Source of the DNA: Pseudomonadota bacterium
Lineage (GTDB): Bacteria; Pseudomonadota; Gammaproteobacteria; Steroidobacterales; Steroidobacteraceae
Reading direction: 5' to 3'
DNA: 64,000 nt
Assembly (NCBI GenBank): GCA_021838635.1
Contig: JAKCDC010000002.1
Location: forward strand, 62,001 to 126,000
A program made the position numbers and the translations under genes. Positions within the stretch are counted from its first letter, which is position 1, and the number at the start of each line of letters is the position of its first letter. This document shows positions 1-10,015 of this stretch, piece after piece. The notes under the pieces were generated by a model. The model saw nothing but the letters and a program-made list of their open reading frames with translations, was not told the DNA's origin and ran no database searches.

Positions 1-798
1 GGCGCGCGCCTCGCCGAGCGGCTCGGTCGCGAGCAGATGAGTGGCGACCGGGAGGATCGCCGGGGCGATCTCGGGGGCGAGCGCCCCGAGGTAGGCATTG
101 CCGCACAGCACGATGCGCGGGGCGCGGACTTCCCCGCCCGGGGTGCGCACCGTGCCCGGCGCGATCGCCGTGGCGCGGGTCTGCTCGAACAGCCGCGCGC
201 CGGCGCGCTCGGCCGCCGCGGCGAGGCCGCGCGTATAGGCGAGGGGATGCAGATGTCCCCCGTTGGCATCGAACATTGCGCTGACGTAGCGCGAGGTGGC
301 CAGGGTCTGCCGCACTTCCTCGCGCGGCACGTAGCGCACGCTCGGGTAGCCAAAGCGGGTGTGCAGCGCCTCGATCTGCGTGCGCAGCTCCCGATCGTGG
401 CGGGGCTTGACGGCCGTGAGCAGGTGCCCGTCCACCCAGTCGCACGCGATGCGGTGCCGCGCAATCAGCGTGCGCGTCAGCCGCAGCGCCTCGGTGGCCA
501 CTTCCCAGATCGCGCGCGCGCCGTCGGTGCCGAGCAGGTGCTCGAGCGGTTCCTGCCCGCAGGCCACCCCGTGGAGGACCTGCCCGCCGCTGCGCCCCGA
601 GGCGCCCCAGCCGACGTGCCGTTGCTCGAGCAGAACCGTGGCGTAGCCCCGTTCCGCCAGGTGTAGTGCGGCGGAACAGCCGGCGATCCCGCCGCCGACC
701 ACGCAGACGTCCGCACTCAGAGTGCCTTCCAGCGGCGGGCGCGGGGGGCAGGCCGTGACGGAGGCAGCATAGTACGAATCAGCTTCGGCGGCGGACAT
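1..798 (-). CDS. puuB: FAD-dependent oxidoreductase, PuuB-like (gamma-glutamylputrescine oxidase family), 3' end beyond window
   Basis: Reverse-strand frame from ATG at 798 reads MSAAEADSYYAAS...SADVCVVGGGIAGCSAALHLAERGYATVLLEQRHVGWGASGRSGGQ (Rossmann FAD motif); adjacent to puuD- and puuA-like genes. This frame is not in the supplied ORF track because the gene runs off the window edge. Confidence 0.85.
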   Translation of the reverse strand, partial: MSAAEADSYYAASVTACPPRPPLEGTLSADVCVVGGGIAGCSAALHLAERGYATVLLEQRHVGWGASGRSGGQVLHGVACGQEPLEHLLGTDGARAIWEVATEALRLTRTLIARHRIACDWVDGHLLTAVKPRHDRELRTQIEALHTRFGYPSVRYVPREEVRQTLATSRYVSAMFDANGGHLHPLAYTRGLAAAAERAGARLFEQTRATAIAPGTVRTPGGEVRAPRIVLCGNAYLGALAPEIAPAILPVATHLLATEPLGEARA

Positions 799-828
799 GG
801 CGATGCTCCTATAATAACCACGAATATC

Positions 829-1584
829 ATGGCATCGGCTCGCCCCCTCATTGGTCTACCCGCTGACCGCCGCACCCTCGGCGTGCAGCCCTTTCATGTG
901 GCGGCCGAAAAATACGCCCGGGCGCTGCTCGAGGCCGCCGATGCGCTGCCGATGGTCATTCCTTCCCTGGGGGCCGAGCTGCGCTCGGTTGAACTGCTCG
1001 AGCGCCTCGATGGACTGCTGTTCACCGGCAGCCCCTCGAACGTCGAGCCGCACCATTACGCCGGCCCGCCGAGCGTGCCCGGCACGCTGCACGACCCGGC
1101 CCGCGATGCGACCACCTTGCCGCTGATCCGCGCCGCGGTCGAGCGGGGCGTGCCCGTGCTGGGCATCTGCCGCGGCTTTCAGGAGGTGAACGTCGCCTTC
1201 GGCGGCAGCCTGCACCAGCGCGTGCACGAGGTGCCGGGCTACCTTGATCACCGCGACGACGAGCGCCAGCCGCTCGAGGTCCAGTATGGCCCGGCGCACG
1301 AGGTCACGCTCGAGCCGAACGGTCTGCTCAGCGGTCTCGCCGGCGCCGAGCGGGTGCGTGTGAACTCGCTGCATTGGCAGGGCATCGAGCGGCTCGGCCC
1401 GGGATTGTTGGTCGAGGCTCGCGCTCCGGATGGTCTGATCGAGGCCTTCCGTGTGGCGCAGGCCCCGTCCTTTGCGCTCGCGGTGCAGTGGCATCCGGAG
1501 TGGCAGGTGATGAGCAACCCGTTCTCGCGAGCCCTGTTCGCGGCGTTCGGCGCGGCGTGCCGGGCGCGCTCGCTCGCTCGTTAA
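829..1584 (+). CDS. puuD: gamma-glutamyl-gamma-aminobutyrate hydrolase (class I glutamine amidotransferase-like)
   Basis: GICRGFQEVNVAFGGSLHQ nucleophile motif, AVQWHPEWQ; context between puuB-like and puuA-like genes. Confidence 0.9.
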   Translation: MASARPLIGLPADRRTLGVQPFHVAAEKYARALLEAADALPMVIPSLGAELRSVELLERLDGLLFTGSPSNVEPHHYAGPPSVPGTLHDPARDATTLPLIRAAVERGVPVLGICRGFQEVNVAFGGSLHQRVHEVPGYLDHRDDERQPLEVQYGPAHEVTLEPNGLLSGLAGAERVRVNSLHWQGIERLGPGLLVEARAPDGLIEAFRVAQAPSFALAVQWHPEWQVMSNPFSRALFAAFGAACRARSLAR

Positions 1585-1595
1585 GAGGCAATGCC

Positions 1596-2936
1596 ATGGT
1601 GAGCGAAGTCAGTCAGTTCTTCCGCGACCACGCCATCTCCGAGGTGGAGGCGATCATTCCGGACATGGCCGGCATCGCCCGCGGCAAGATCATGCCGGCG
1701 GAGAAGTTCGCCGAGGACGGTGGGATGCGTCTGCCGGAGAGCGTGTTCCTGCAGACCGTCACGGGCGACTATCCGCCCGACACCGGCCAGGCGATGAGTC
1801 CGGCGGAAATCGACATCATCCTCAAGGCCGATCCGAAGACGGTGCGGCGCGTGCCGTGGGCGGCCGAGCCGACCGCCCAGGTGATCCATGACTGTTTCTA
1901 CGCCGACGGCCGGCGCGTCACGATGGCGCCGCGGCACGTGCTGCGCAACATCGTGGAGCTCTATGCGCAGCGCGGTTGGGAACCGGTGGTCGCCCCGGAG
2001 CTGGAGTTCTACCTGGTCGAGCAGAACAAGGACGCCGATTATCCGCTGCGCCCGCCGGTGGGCCGCTCCGGGCGCGCCGAGCCGGGCCGTCAGTCCTACA
2101 GCATCGCCGCGGTGAATGAGTTCGACCCGCTGTTCGATGACATCTATCAGTTCTGCGAAGATCAGGACATCGAGATCGATACGCTGATCCACGAGGACGG
2201 GCCGGCGCAGATGGAGATCAACCTGATCCATGGTCACCCGATGGATCTGGCCGACCAGGCGTTCCTCTTCAAACGCACGGCTCGCGAGGCGGCGCTGCGT
2301 CACAAGATGTACGCCACGTTCATGGCCAAGCCGCACGCCAAGGAGCCCGGCAGCGCCATGCACATCCACCAGAGCATCGTTGACAGCAAGACCCGGCACA
2401 ACGTCTTCAGCAATCCCGACGGCAGCCCCTCGGCGCTGTTCTTCGCGCACATCGGGGGGCTGCAGAAGTACCTGCCGGCGGCCATGGCCCTGTTCTGCCC
2501 GAACGTGAACTCCTACCGGCGACTGACTCGCTACCTGTCCGCGCCGATCAATGCGCAATGGGGCTATGACAACCGCACCGCCGGGCTGCGCGTGCCGATG
2601 TCCGATCCGGAGGACCGGCGCGTGGAGAACCGCATCTGCGGGGCGGATGCCAACCCGTACATCGCCCTCGCCGCCTCGCTCGCCTGCGGCTACCTCGGCA
2701 TGGTCGAGGGGCTGCAACCCTCCGAGCCGGTCTCCGGCAGCGCGCACGAACTGCCGTTCGGTCTGCCGCGCTCGCTCGATGAGGCGCTGCGCGAGCTGCG
2801 CCGGGGCACGGCCCTGGTGCGGCTGCTCGGTGAGGCGTTCATCTCGGCGTTCACCATCGTCAAGGAGGCCGAATACGAGGTCTTCCTGCAGGTGATCAGT
2901 TCCTGGGAGCGTGAACATCTGCTGCTGAACGTCTGA
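1596..2936 (+). CDS. puuA: glutamine synthetase family protein (gamma-glutamylputrescine synthetase-like)
   Basis: GS signatures (APELEFYLV, GPAQMEINL, GSAMHIHQS, NRICGADANPYIALAA); ATG at 1596 preferred over ORF-track start 1374, which overlaps puuD. Confidence 0.9.
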   Translation: MVSEVSQFFRDHAISEVEAIIPDMAGIARGKIMPAEKFAEDGGMRLPESVFLQTVTGDYPPDTGQAMSPAEIDIILKADPKTVRRVPWAAEPTAQVIHDCFYADGRRVTMAPRHVLRNIVELYAQRGWEPVVAPELEFYLVEQNKDADYPLRPPVGRSGRAEPGRQSYSIAAVNEFDPLFDDIYQFCEDQDIEIDTLIHEDGPAQMEINLIHGHPMDLADQAFLFKRTAREAALRHKMYATFMAKPHAKEPGSAMHIHQSIVDSKTRHNVFSNPDGSPSALFFAHIGGLQKYLPAAMALFCPNVNSYRRLTRYLSAPINAQWGYDNRTAGLRVPMSDPEDRRVENRICGADANPYIALAASLACGYLGMVEGLQPSEPVSGSAHELPFGLPRSLDEALRELRRGTALVRLLGEAFISAFTIVKEAEYEVFLQVISSWEREHLLLNV

Positions 2937-3013
2937 GCCGCCGCCGCGGCGTCCGTCGGCGGTGTGATGGTGTACAGTCCAGCGGCGGCCGCGGGCCGTC
3001 TCCCAATAACCTG

Positions 3014-3775
3014 ATGGGCATGAGCATGACGGAAAATGTGCTGGGTATCGATGTCGGCGGATCCTCGATCAAGGCCGGCGTGGTGGACGTGGCGGGCGGG
3101 GAGATGATCGGGGAGTTGATCGCCGCGCCGACCCCGCGCCCGGCAACCCCCGATGCGATGATGCCGGTGATTGCGGCGCTTGCGGCGCGCCTGCCGCAGG
3201 CCAAGGGCCCCATCGGACTCGCCTTTCCCGCAGTGGTCAAGCACGGTCGGGCGCGGACCGCGGCGAACGTCGATCACGCCTGGATCGGCGCCGACGGCGC
3301 AGCGCTGGTGCGCCGCACGCTGAACCGGCCGGCGCTGTTCCTCAACGACGCCGATGCCGCTGGACTCGCCGAGATGCGCTTTGGCGCCGGGCGGGGCGAG
3401 AGCGGTACGGTCATCATGTTGACCTTCGGCACGGGCATCGGCACGGCGCTGTTCACCGGTGGGCATCTGTTTCCCAACAGCGAGCTCGGACACATGGAGC
3501 TCAACGGCATGGACGCGGAGAAGTGGGCGTCGGCGCACGTCAAAACAGTGCAGGGACTCGACTGGGAAGGCTGGATCGAGCGGGTCAACGTGTATCTCGA
3601 GCGCATGCATGCGATGTTCTGGCCGGATTTGTTCATCCTCGGCGGGGCGATCAGCGAGCGGTTCGCGGATTTCGCCCCGTTGCTGCGTTCCGAGGCGCGC
3701 ATCCGTCCGGCTCAGTTTGCCGGCCAGGCCGGTGTGATCGGCGCGGCGATCGCGGCGGTGGAAGCCGGCGCGTGA
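3014..3775 (+). CDS. ROK-family polyphosphate glucokinase-like protein
   Basis: VLGIDVGGSSIKAGVVD, MLTFGTGIGTALF, NSELGHMEL motifs. Confidence 0.85.
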   Translation: MGMSMTENVLGIDVGGSSIKAGVVDVAGGEMIGELIAAPTPRPATPDAMMPVIAALAARLPQAKGPIGLAFPAVVKHGRARTAANVDHAWIGADGAALVRRTLNRPALFLNDADAAGLAEMRFGAGRGESGTVIMLTFGTGIGTALFTGGHLFPNSELGHMELNGMDAEKWASAHVKTVQGLDWEGWIERVNVYLERMHAMFWPDLFILGGAISERFADFAPLLRSEARIRPAQFAGQAGVIGAAIAAVEAGA

Positions 3776-3800
3776 GCCACCCGCGCGCCGCGCTCGTGCG

Positions 3801-4979
3801 ATGAGCTGGTTCGGGCGCAGCAAGCTGCCCGAGGTCGGCACGACCATCTTCACGGTGATGTCGCGCCGGGCACAGGCGCTCGGGGCGATCAACCTCGGTC
3901 AGGGCTTCCCTGATTACGATATCGATCCGCGCCTGACCGAGCGGGTGGCTGAGGCGATGCGCCAGGGGCACAACCAGTACGCCCCGATGGAGGGACTGCC
4001 GGCCTTGCGCGCGGCCATCGCGCGCAAGCTCGAGGCCGGCTACGGCCTGCGCGCCGACCCGCAGGATGAGATCACCGTGACGCTCGGGGCCACCGAGGCG
4101 ATCTATAGCGCGATCCAGGCACTCGCCGGTCCCGGCGATGAGGTGATCGCGTTCGATCCGGCCTACGACGCCTACGAGCCGGCGGTGCGTCTCGCCGGGG
4201 CACGCTGCATCCGCCTGCCGCTCGCGCCGCCGCAGTTCCGCTACGACTGGGACCGGGTGCGCGCTGCGCTCAGCGACCGGACCCGGCTGATTCTGCTCAA
4301 CACACCGCACAATCCCACCTGCACGGTGGCGAGTGCGCACGATCTGGAGGCGCTCGCCTCGGTGGTGGCCGAGCGCCCGATCACGGTGCTCTCGGACGAG
4401 GTCTATGAGCACATGGTGTTCGACGGGCGCACGCACACCTCGGTGCTGACGCACCCGCGGCTGCGCGAGCGCAGCCTGGCGGTGTTCTCCTTCGGCAAGA
4501 CGCTGCAGGCGACCGGCGTGCGCGTCGGCTACGCGGTCGCCCCGGCGGCGCTCACCGCGGAGCTGCGCAAGGTCCACCAGTTCAACACGTTCAGCATTGC
4601 GCATCCGCTGCAGCAGGCGATCGCACGGTACCTCGAGGAGCGCCCCGACACCGGCGCGGATCTGCCCGGGTTCTTTCAGGCCAAGCGTGACCGGCTGCGC
4701 GCGGCGCTCGGGGGCTCTCCACTGCGGTTGCCCCCGGCGGCCGGCACGTTCTTCCAGCTGCTGGATTTCTCGGCCCTCGCGCCGCCCGGTGATGTCGCCT
4801 TCGCCGAGCGGCTGCTCACCGAAGCGGGCGTCGCCTCGATCCCGCTGTCCCCGTTCTACGCCGCGCCGCCGCCTCTTGCGTGCGTGCGTCTGTGCATCGC
4901 CAAGCAGGATGCGACCCTCGATGCGGCCGCCGAGCGGCTCGGGGCGTTTGCGCAGCGCCTGGGGCGCGCGGGCGCCTGA
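3801..4979 (+). CDS. PLP-dependent aminotransferase class I/II (methionine aminotransferase-like)
   Basis: INLGQGFPDYD, LNTPHNPTC, SFGKTLQATGVRVGY motifs. Confidence 0.9.
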   Translation: MSWFGRSKLPEVGTTIFTVMSRRAQALGAINLGQGFPDYDIDPRLTERVAEAMRQGHNQYAPMEGLPALRAAIARKLEAGYGLRADPQDEITVTLGATEAIYSAIQALAGPGDEVIAFDPAYDAYEPAVRLAGARCIRLPLAPPQFRYDWDRVRAALSDRTRLILLNTPHNPTCTVASAHDLEALASVVAERPITVLSDEVYEHMVFDGRTHTSVLTHPRLRERSLAVFSFGKTLQATGVRVGYAVAPAALTAELRKVHQFNTFSIAHPLQQAIARYLEERPDTGADLPGFFQAKRDRLRAALGGSPLRLPPAAGTFFQLLDFSALAPPGDVAFAERLLTEAGVASIPLSPFYAAPPPLACVRLCIAKQDATLDAAAERLGAFAQRLGRAGA

Positions 4980-4991
4980 GCGGCTGGCGCC

Positions 4992-5192
4992 TCAGCGGCG
5001 CAGGATCCAGGCAATGATGGAGATCGCCAGGCTCACCACCAGCATGGTGGTGATGGGAAAGAAGAACTGGAACCCCGGCCGCTCGATCACGATGTCGCCC
5101 GGCAGTTTGAACAACGGCAGTCGCCGCACCCACGGCCACAGAAGGCCGAGCGCGATCAGCACCACACCGAGCACGACGAGAATACGGTTCAT
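4992..5192 (-). CDS. DUF2905 family small membrane protein
   Basis: 66 aa, LGLLWPWVRRLPLFKLPGDIVIERPGFQFFFPI typical of DUF2905. Confidence 0.8.
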   Translation of the reverse strand: MNRILVVLGVVLIALGLLWPWVRRLPLFKLPGDIVIERPGFQFFFPITTMLVVSLAISIIAWILRR

Positions 5193-5240
5193 GGCCGCGA
5201 GTCTACCCGGTGGCGCGGACCGATCAATGGCCGCGCGAGG

Positions 5241-5825
5241 CTAGTCGAACTGCGTGGGCAGGTCGCGGTCGAGATGATGCTCGTACAGCCGCGCGATCTG
5301 CGGGGCGAGTACCCGACCGGTGGACAGCTCGGGCAGCGCGCCGACCGGGAAGAACCCCACCGCGTCGGTCTCGCTGCTCGCCGCGGCCTGCCCGCCGGTG
5401 AGCTCGCAGACGAACATCAGTTTGTAGATGTGGTGCACGCTCGGCGGGTGCGGATGCCGGCGCCGGTCGAGCAGGGCGGCGAGCTTCACGGCCCGAGCGG
5501 TGTAGCCGGATTCCTCGCGGATCTCGCGCTCCACGGCCGCGGCGGGCGAGTCGTTCACATCGACCCAACCGCCGGGCAACGTCCATTTCCCATCCGCGCG
5601 CTCGCGCACCAGCAACACCCGATCGTCGCAGAAGACGCCACCGCGCACGTCCACCTTGGGCGTCGCGTAGCCTTCCTCGCCGCTCCAGAACGCCTCGGCC
5701 CGCTCCGGCGGAATCTGCAGCTCCCCGGCGAGCAGCTCGGCCGCCAGGTGCTGCAGTTCCCGGTAGCGCTCGCGGTCGAACGGATCGCGCGTGAACGTGA
5801 GGCCATTCTGCGCCAGCGCGCGCAC
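5241..5825 (-). CDS. NUDIX hydrolase (ADP-ribose pyrophosphatase-like)
   Basis: NUDIX box GGWVDVNDSPAAAVEREIREESGY; N-terminal NUDIX_N2-like region; true start may be slightly upstream. Confidence 0.88.
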   Translation of the reverse strand: MRALAQNGLTFTRDPFDRERYRELQHLAAELLAGELQIPPERAEAFWSGEEGYATPKVDVRGGVFCDDRVLLVRERADGKWTLPGGWVDVNDSPAAAVEREIREESGYTARAVKLAALLDRRRHPHPPSVHHIYKLMFVCELTGGQAAASSETDAVGFFPVGALPELSTGRVLAPQIARLYEHHLDRDLPTQFD

Positions 5826-5886
5826 CTTGCGCGCCCAGTCGAAGATGGCTGCCGTGCGCTCGATGGCTGCGCTCCCGCCGAGGGCC

Positions 5887-7194
5887 TCAGAGGTTGCGGA
5901 TCAGCGCATCGCCGAACGCCGAGGTCGACACCTCGCTCGCCCCGTCCATCAGGCGTGCGAAGTCGTACGTGACGGTCTTCTGGCCGATGGTCTTGTCCAT
6001 CGCGGCGATGATGGCGTCGGCCGCCTCGGCCCACCCCATGTAGCGCAGCATCATCTCCCCGGAGAGCAGTACCGAGCCGGGGTTCACCTTGTCGAGGTTG
6101 GCGTACTTCGGTGCCGTGCCGTGCGTGGCTTCGAAGACCGCATGCCCGGTGAGGTAATTGATGTTGCCGCCCGGGGCGATGCCAATGCCCCCGACCTGCG
6201 CGGCGAGCGCATCGGAGAGGTAATCGCCATTGAGGTTCAGCGTCGCGATGACGTCGAATTCCGTCGGGCGCGTGAGCACCTGCTGCAGCGTGATGTCGGC
6301 GATCGCATCCTTGATGATGATCTTGCCGGCCTGCTTGGCGGCGTCCATCTCGGCATTGGCGGCCTTCTCGCCCTGGGCGGCCTTGGTGCGCTCCCACTGC
6401 TCCCAGGTGTAGGTCTCATCGGGGAACTCCCGCTCGGCGAGCTGGTAGCCCCAGTTGCGGAAGGCGCCCTCGGTGAATTTCTGGATATTGCCCTTGTGCA
6501 CCAGCGTCAGGCTGCGGCGCTGATGGGCGATGGTGTACTCGATTGCCGAGCGCACGAGCCGCTCGGAACCCTCGCGCGAGACCGGCTTTAAGCCGATGCC
6601 GGAGGACTCCGGGAAGCGGATCTTGGCGAAGGCCTTGGGGAAGTGCTGCTTCAGCAGCGCCAGGAACTGCGTGTTCTCCTCGGTGCCGTTCTCGAATTCG
6701 ATGCCGGCGTAGATGTCCTCGGTGTTCTCGCGGAAGATCACCATGTCCACCTGATCGGGACGCTTGACCGGGGAGGGCACGCCCTTGAACCAGCGCACCG
6801 GGCGCAGGCAGACGTACAGGTCGAGCATCTGGCGCAGCGCCACGTTCAATGAGCGGATGCCCCCGCCGATCGGGGTCGTGAGCGGCCCTTTGATCGAGAT
6901 CAAGTAATCGCGGCAGGCCGCCACCGTCTCCTCGGGCAACCAGTTGTTGAATTGCTTGAACGCCTTCTCCCCCGCGTACACCTCCATCCAGTGGATCTTG
7001 CGCTCACCGGCGTAGGCCTTGTGCACCGCGGCATCGATGACGCGCACGGCGGCGCGCCAGATGTCCGGGCCGGTGCCGTCGCCCTCGATGAACGGAATGA
7101 TCGGATTTTCCGGGACGGTGAGCTGGCCGTCGCGGATGGTGATCTTGGCGCCCGCGGCAGGGGGATTGAGCTTCGGGGCAGCGGCGCTGGACAT
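5887..7194 (-). CDS. icd: NADP-dependent isocitrate dehydrogenase
   Basis: [41 protein letters not shown], full length 435 aa. Confidence 0.96.
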   Translation of the reverse strand: MSSAAAPKLNPPAAGAKITIRDGQLTVPENPIIPFIEGDGTGPDIWRAAVRVIDAAVHKAYAGERKIHWMEVYAGEKAFKQFNNWLPEETVAACRDYLISIKGPLTTPIGGGIRSLNVALRQMLDLYVCLRPVRWFKGVPSPVKRPDQVDMVIFRENTEDIYAGIEFENGTEENTQFLALLKQHFPKAFAKIRFPESSGIGLKPVSREGSERLVRSAIEYTIAHQRRSLTLVHKGNIQKFTEGAFRNWGYQLAEREFPDETYTWEQWERTKAAQGEKAANAEMDAAKQAGKIIIKDAIADITLQQVLTRPTEFDVIATLNLNGDYLSDALAAQVGGIGIAPGGNINYLTGHAVFEATHGTAPKYANLDKVNPGSVLLSGEMMLRYMGWAEAADAIIAAMDKTIGQKTVTYDFARLMDGASEVSTSAFGDALIRNL

Positions 7195-7374
7195 GATGCA
7201 GACTCCTCAGGATCGATCGGATGAGCGGCCCGGGCCCTTCAGCTGCCGGGCGGGGCGGGCAATCCTAGCACGGCCCCCGGCGCTGCGGCGCACCCGGGGC
7301 CGCGGGCAGTCGCAGCTCATCTATGCGAAACTGGCAGCCATAATTTCTATTGTTCCGCGGGGGTTGCCGGGATC

Positions 7375-8859
7375 ATGAATGACGCTACCGAAAGCGACAG
7401 GCCGGGCGCAGCGCGCCAAACGCTACTGCGCAAGCTGTTCGCGATTCACCCCGTGCTCGCGCCCGAGAACGCGGGGGCTGAACGGCTGAAGCAGACGCTG
7501 TCCGTGTGGGCGCTGATGGCGATTGGCATCGGCGCGACCATCGGCACCGGCATCTTCGTGCTCACCGGCACGGTGGCGGCGAATGAGTCGGGACCGGCGA
7601 TCACCATCTCGCTCGGCATCGCCGCCTTCGGCAGCGGACTCGCCGCGCTGTGCTATGCGGAGTTCGCCGCGTTCCTGCCCGTGCCGGGCAGCGCCTACAG
7701 CTACACGTACGCGACGCTCGGGGAGGTCATGGCCTGGTTCATCGGCTGGAACCTGCTGCTCGAGTACGGCATTTCCGCCTCGGCGGTCGCGGTGAGCTGG
7801 TCGGCGTACGTGGTGAACCTGCTCGCCAACTGGGGGATCCACCTGCCGAGCACGTGGATCCACGCGCCGTTTCACGAGAACGCCGCCGGCCACCTGGTCG
7901 CCTCCGGGGCCATCATGAACGTGCCGGCGGCGCTGATCGTGCTGGCGCTGAGCACACTGTGTTATGTGGGCATCCAGGAGACCGCCCGGGTGACCAACGT
8001 CATGGTGGTGGTGAAGGTGGCGGTGATCGTCGTGTTCATCGTCGCGGGCCTGAAGTACGTCAGCCCTGCGAACTGGCACCCGTACATCCCGCCGAACACC
8101 GGCACGCCGGGACACTTCGGCTGGAGCGGCGTGCTGCGCGGCGCCGGCATCATCTTCTTCTCCTACGTCGGGTTCGACACTGCCTCGACCACGGCGCTCG
8201 AGGTGCGCAATCCGCAGCGCGATCTGCCGCTCGGGATCATCGGTACGCTGGTGGTCTCCACGGTGCTCTACGTGGCCATGGCCGCGGTCATCACCGGGAT
8301 GGTGCCGTACTTCAAGCTCAACGTGGACGCGCCGGTGGCGGCGGCCCTGGATGCGCACCCGGCGCTCTCCTGGCTGCGCGCGTTCGTGATCATGGGGGCC
8401 ATCATCGGCATGACCTCGGTCATCCTGACCTCGATCCTCGGCCAGCCGCGCATCCTGCTGTCGATGGCCGACGACGGGCTGCTGCCGCCGATCATGAGTC
8501 GCTGCCATCCGCGCTTCAAAACCCCGCACGTCGCCACCGCGATCACGGGGATCGGTGCGGCACTGATCGCCGCGCTGTTCCCGCTCGGGGTGCTCGCCGA
8601 TCTGATCTCGATCGGCATCCTGCTCGCCTTCGCCGTGGTGTGCATCGGGGTGCTGGTGATGCGTCACACGCGCCCGGATACGCCGCGGCCGTTCCGAGTG
8701 CCCTGGGCCTGGGTGCTCTGTCCGCTCGGCGCGGTGGTCTGCCTCACCATGACGAAGTTCCTCTCGAATGCCACCTGGATCCGCCTGGTGGTCTGGACGG
8801 CGCTCGGCGCGGTGATCTACGTGGCGTACGGGTACAAGCACAGCAAACAGCGCACATGA
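7375..8859 (+). CDS. APC-family amino acid permease (cationic amino acid/polyamine transporter-like)
   Basis: 12+ hydrophobic segments; MAIGIGATIGTGIFVLTG, VGFDTASTTALEVRNPQRDLPLGI. Confidence 0.9.
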   Translation: MNDATESDRPGAARQTLLRKLFAIHPVLAPENAGAERLKQTLSVWALMAIGIGATIGTGIFVLTGTVAANESGPAITISLGIAAFGSGLAALCYAEFAAFLPVPGSAYSYTYATLGEVMAWFIGWNLLLEYGISASAVAVSWSAYVVNLLANWGIHLPSTWIHAPFHENAAGHLVASGAIMNVPAALIVLALSTLCYVGIQETARVTNVMVVVKVAVIVVFIVAGLKYVSPANWHPYIPPNTGTPGHFGWSGVLRGAGIIFFSYVGFDTASTTALEVRNPQRDLPLGIIGTLVVSTVLYVAMAAVITGMVPYFKLNVDAPVAAALDAHPALSWLRAFVIMGAIIGMTSVILTSILGQPRILLSMADDGLLPPIMSRCHPRFKTPHVATAITGIGAALIAALFPLGVLADLISIGILLAFAVVCIGVLVMRHTRPDTPRPFRVPWAWVLCPLGAVVCLTMTKFLSNATWIRLVVWTALGAVIYVAYGYKHSKQRT

Positions 8860-10001
8860 GCGAGATCGGCAGCGACGCGCTCGCCGGCACGCCGGCCGCC
8901 GACGGCTGGTGGATGCCGGGGGAGTTCGAGGCACATGCGGGGTGTTGGATGCTCTGGCCGGAGCGGCCGGACAACTGGCGCGAGCAGGCCCGACCGGGAC
9001 AGCGGGCGTTCGCCGCCGTGGCGGCGGCGATTGCGCGCTTCGAGCCGGTGCGGGTCGGGGTGTCGGCGGCACACGCCGCCGCGGCGCGCGCGCTGTTGCC
9101 GCCGCAGGTCGGGGTGCTCACGCTCGCGCACGATGACTGCTGGATGCGCGACGTCGGGCCGACCTACCTGGTCGGGGTGCCCGGGCAACTGCGCGGCGTG
9201 CACTGGCACTTCAATGCCTGGGGCGGCCTCGAGGAGGGGCTGTATCACCCCTGGGACCAGGATACGCAGGTCGCCGCCAAGGTCCTCGCGCTCGACGGGC
9301 GGGCGCGCTACCGCGCGCCGATCGTGCTCGAGGGCGGGGCGATCCACGTCGATGGCGAGGGCACGGCGCTGCTCGCCGCGGAGTGCGTACTGAATCCCAA
9401 CCGCAATCCCGGCATGACGCGCGAGCGCATGGAGGCGCTGCTGCGCGAGTATCTCGGCGTGACGCATTTCATCTGGCTGAGGCTCGGCGTCTACCTCGAT
9501 GAGACCGATGGGCACATCGACAACATGGCCTGCTTCCTCGCGCCGGGCAAAGTCTGCCTGACCTGGACCGAGGATCGCGCCGATCCGCAGTACGAGCGCT
9601 CGCAGGAGGCCGAGGCGCGTCTGGCCGCGGCGCGCGATGCGCGTGGCCGGCGCATCGAGGTGGTGAAACTGCCGATGCCCGGCCCGCTCTACATGACCGA
9701 GACGGAGGCGGCGGGACTGACCCCAAGCGCCGCCTGCAAGCCGCGCCGCGCCGGGGAGCGCCTGGCGGCGAGCTATGTGAATTTCTATTTCGCCAACGGC
9801 GCGCTGGTGATACCGCAGCTCGATGCGCGCACCGACGCCGAGGCCGCCGCGATCCTGCGGCAGGCCTGCCCGGGGCGCGAGGTGATCGGCGTGCCGGCGC
9901 GCGAGATCCTGCTCGGCGGCGGGGGGATCCACTGCATCACCCAGCAGGTGCCCGATCCGCACGCGCCGCGCGCGCGCCCCGTGCGGGCCGGCGCCGGCTG
10001 A
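8856..10001 (+). CDS. aguA: agmatine deiminase
   Basis: MPGEFEAHAGCWMLWPERPDNWR, DDCWMRDVGPTY, GGGGIHCITQQ (catalytic Cys); ATG overlaps the permease stop (ATGA). Confidence 0.92.
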   Translation: MSEIGSDALAGTPAADGWWMPGEFEAHAGCWMLWPERPDNWREQARPGQRAFAAVAAAIARFEPVRVGVSAAHAAAARALLPPQVGVLTLAHDDCWMRDVGPTYLVGVPGQLRGVHWHFNAWGGLEEGLYHPWDQDTQVAAKVLALDGRARYRAPIVLEGGAIHVDGEGTALLAAECVLNPNRNPGMTRERMEALLREYLGVTHFIWLRLGVYLDETDGHIDNMACFLAPGKVCLTWTEDRADPQYERSQEAEARLAAARDARGRRIEVVKLPMPGPLYMTETEAAGLTPSAACKPRRAGERLAASYVNFYFANGALVIPQLDARTDAEAAAILRQACPGREVIGVPAREILLGGGGIHCITQQVPDPHAPRARPVRAGAG

Positions 10002-10015
10002 GACTGCCGCTGCGC

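Noticed and set aside
7272-7308. GC-rich hairpin cggcccccgg...ccggggccg upstream of icd
   Set aside because: One-base bulge and composition expected at this GC content; insufficient to call a regulatory element
7423-9072. 549-aa minus-strand ORF opposite the APC permease and aguA
   Set aside because: Arg/His-rich shadow frame across two real genes
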